From assembly GCF_030811685.1 (NCBI RefSeq), contig NZ_JAUSRF010000017.1, positions 1 to 64,000 of the forward strand: a stretch of DNA of 64,000 nucleotides, given 5' to 3'. The stretch is from Neorhizobium huautlense (lineage in GTDB: Bacteria; Pseudomonadota; Alphaproteobacteria; Rhizobiales; Rhizobiaceae). This document shows positions 62,466-64,000 of the stretch, piece by piece. The first letter of the stretch is position 1. Each line of letters opens with the position of its first letter. The translations under genes and the position numbers were made by a program. Below the pieces are notes generated by a model that worked only from the letters and a program-made list of their open reading frames with translations, was not told the origin of the DNA and searched no databases.

Positions 62466-63527
62466 ATGGAACTCGGCCTTTATACTTTTGCGGATGTCGA
62501 TCCGAATGCGGAAAACAAGGGTGCGGAAGCGCATCGACGTCTGAAGGACCTGCTCGAGGAAATCGAACTGGCCGATCAGGTCGGTCTCGACGTGTTTGGC
62601 CTGGGTGAGCATCACCGCGCCGATTATGCCGTATCGTCGCCCTCGACGGTTCTGGCTGCGGCGGCAGTGCGGACGAAAAACATCCGGCTTTCCAGTGCCG
62701 TTTCCGTGCTCTCCTCGGATGAGCCGGTGCGGGTTTTCCAGCAGTTCTCCACCGTCGATCTCCTCTCCGATGGCCGGGCCGAAATCATGGCGGGGCGCGG
62801 CTCCTTCATCGAATCCTTTCCGCTGTTCGGGTATGATCTCGGCGATTACGATCAGCTGTTTTCCGAAAAGCTCGATCTTCTGCTCGCCATCCGCGACCAG
62901 GAAGTGCTGAGCTGGAACGAAGGCAGGCTGCGGCCGCCGATCAATGCCCGTGGCGTTTACCCACGGCCGTTGCAGGACAGGCTGCCGATCTGGATCGCCG
63001 TCGGCGGCACGCCGGAATCGGTGGCGCGAGCAGGGGCCATGGGCCTGCCGCTCGCCATCGCCATTATCGGCGGTGAGTATCGCCGCTTTGCACCCATGTT
63101 CGATCTTTACCGCGAGGCGGCGCGCCGTGCGGGGCAGGATCCGGCGGCGCTGAAGACCAGCATCAATGTCCATGGTTTCATTGCCGATACGACGGAGGCG
63201 GCTGCCGAGCAGTTTTATGGTCCGCAGGCTGAGGTGATGAACAGGCTTGGCCGCGAGCGCGGCTGGGGGCCGACCAGCCGGGCGCATTTCGATGCGGCGC
63301 GCGGGCCACAGGGCAACCTTTTCCTCGGTGAGCCGGAAGTGGTGGCGGAAAAGATCGTCGCGGCGCATCGGGTGTTCAGGAACGACCGGTTTCTGTTGCA
63401 GATGGCGATCGGGCTGATGCCGCATGCGCAGATCATGCGCGGCATCGAACTTTACGGCACGAAAGTAGCTCCTCTCGTCAGAAAGGAATTGACCGGATCG
63501 GCCGATGGCGCGAAACCGACTGCCTGA
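62466..63527 (+). CDS. LLM-class flavin-dependent oxidoreductase
   Basis: The 353-residue luciferase-like monooxygenase has the TIM-barrel LLM pattern: LGLYTFADVD, ELADQVGLDVFGLGEHHRADY, RLSSAVSVLSSDEPVRVFQQFSTVDLLSDGRAEIMAGRG and WIAVGGTPESVARAGAMGL. It resembles the subgroup whose structure was solved from Agrobacterium (2I7G type); this is from memory. Such enzymes use reduced flavin to oxidise aldehydes, sulfonates or other compounds. Substrate unknown. Confidence 0.9.
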   Translation: MELGLYTFADVDPNAENKGAEAHRRLKDLLEEIELADQVGLDVFGLGEHHRADYAVSSPSTVLAAAAVRTKNIRLSSAVSVLSSDEPVRVFQQFSTVDLLSDGRAEIMAGRGSFIESFPLFGYDLGDYDQLFSEKLDLLLAIRDQEVLSWNEGRLRPPINARGVYPRPLQDRLPIWIAVGGTPESVARAGAMGLPLAIAIIGGEYRRFAPMFDLYREAARRAGQDPAALKTSINVHGFIADTTEAAAEQFYGPQAEVMNRLGRERGWGPTSRAHFDAARGPQGNLFLGEPEVVAEKIVAAHRVFRNDRFLLQMAIGLMPHAQIMRGIELYGTKVAPLVRKELTGSADGAKPTA

Positions 63528-63580
63528 AAAGCGCGCTTTGGGGGAGGTGCTGCCGATACGATGATAGGAAAAGTTCAAGA

Positions 63581-64000
63581 ATGGTGATCACCACCGAAGA
63601 GGAGCTGCAGAAGCTCAAGGATATCGGGCGTCTCTGCGCCGTGGCCGTTGAAACCATGGCAAAGGCGCTGGAACCGGGCATCACCACGCGCGAACTCGAT
63701 ATCATCGGCCGCAAGGTGCTGGAAGACAATGGCGCGCAGTCTGCGCCGGAGTTCTGCTATGAATTTCCGGGTGCGACCTGCATCAGCGTCAACGAGGAAG
63801 TGGCGCATGGCATTCCCGGCGATCGCCGCATCGAAGCCGGTGATCTCGTCAATATCGATGTATCCGCCGTCAAGGACGGTTTTTTCGGCGACACCGGCTC
63901 TTCCTTTGCCGTGCCGCCGGTCAGCAAGCAGATCGAAAAGCTCTGCCGCGATGGCCGTCGCGCGCTGTGGACCGGTTTACAGCAGGTGAAAACCGGCAAG
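63581..64000 (+). CDS. map: Methionine aminopeptidase, type I (partial, cut by window edge)
   Basis: The first 140 codons are present. The frame shows the type I pattern: EELQKLKDIGRLCAVAVETM, EVAHGIPGDR with the first catalytic His, and LVNIDVSAVKDGFFGDTGSSF with the two Asp metal ligands (D of NID and D of GDT). It removes the initiator Met from new proteins. AGGAAA lies 11 bases before the ATG. Rhizobia often carry two such genes; this may be the second copy. Confidence 0.93.
   Translation, partial: MVITTEEELQKLKDIGRLCAVAVETMAKALEPGITTRELDIIGRKVLEDNGAQSAPEFCYEFPGATCISVNEEVAHGIPGDRRIEAGDLVNIDVSAVKDGFFGDTGSSFAVPPVSKQIEKLCRDGRRALWTGLQQVKTGK

Overview
The window looks like a chromosomal segment of an alphaproteobacterium of the order Rhizobiales, most likely Rhizobiaceae (Agrobacterium/Rhizobium type). 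The evidence is the high-GC coding sequence, the many families typical of rhizobia (DUF1127-like, DUF982, DUF1491, DUF2336, DUF5330, IalB-like, HmrR-type copper regulator, PuuD urate hydroxylase with cytochrome domain, sunset-domain peptide), and an intergenic palindromic element of the kind scattered through rhizobial genomes. No tRNA, rRNA, CRISPR array, transposase or prophage genes were seen. The identification rests on protein recognition by eye; no database search was run.

Left part (1-15.9 kb): a secreted L,D-transpeptidase and a small membrane-anchored DUF883-type protein, then a minus-strand purine and carbon block: puuD and guaD (urate and guanine catabolism), a HigBA toxin-antitoxin pair directly behind guaD, and lldD. 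After a LysR regulator and a DUF1127 peptide come xdhC, a PAS-GGDEF diguanylate cyclase, an EamA transporter, a sunset-domain peptide, xdhA-xdhB (xanthine dehydrogenase) and bdhA. Together guaD, xdhABC and puuD take guanine through xanthine and urate to 5-hydroxyisourate; later steps are not in the window.

Middle (16-39.9 kb): a glycosyltransferase, an unusual soluble chemoreceptor-like protein whose signalling tip precedes its sensor domain, glpK, envelope proteins (SH3, IalB, DD-carboxypeptidase with SPOR), a ParDE pair, GFA and GST enzymes, a DivJ-like histidine kinase overlapping a peptidoglycan-binding-domain gene, several DUF proteins, a candidate structured leader RNA, a DUF1254/DUF1214 pair, a class A penicillin-binding protein, a LuxR regulator, and a nucleotidyltransferase/small-protein pair resembling an AbiEii-type toxin module.

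Right part (39.9-64 kb): a complete copper-efflux operon (copA-hmrR-copZ) with a textbook MerR-family promoter, an AbrB-family membrane protein, soxR divergent from an MFS exporter with a near-perfect SoxR box between them, an Omp25-like protein, a second EamA transporter, a 277-bp palindromic element whose perfect 34-bp ends contain the stop codons of both flanking genes, a NodL/Maa-type acetyltransferase, a full transmembrane chemoreceptor with a CheR-docking tail, an exported SMP-30 lactonase, an ECF sigma factor with its DGPF-domain partner, an iron/siderophore-type ABC importer, an AHSA1 protein, a three-gene envelope operon including OmpA, an LLM flavin oxidoreductase, and a methionine aminopeptidase cut by the right edge.
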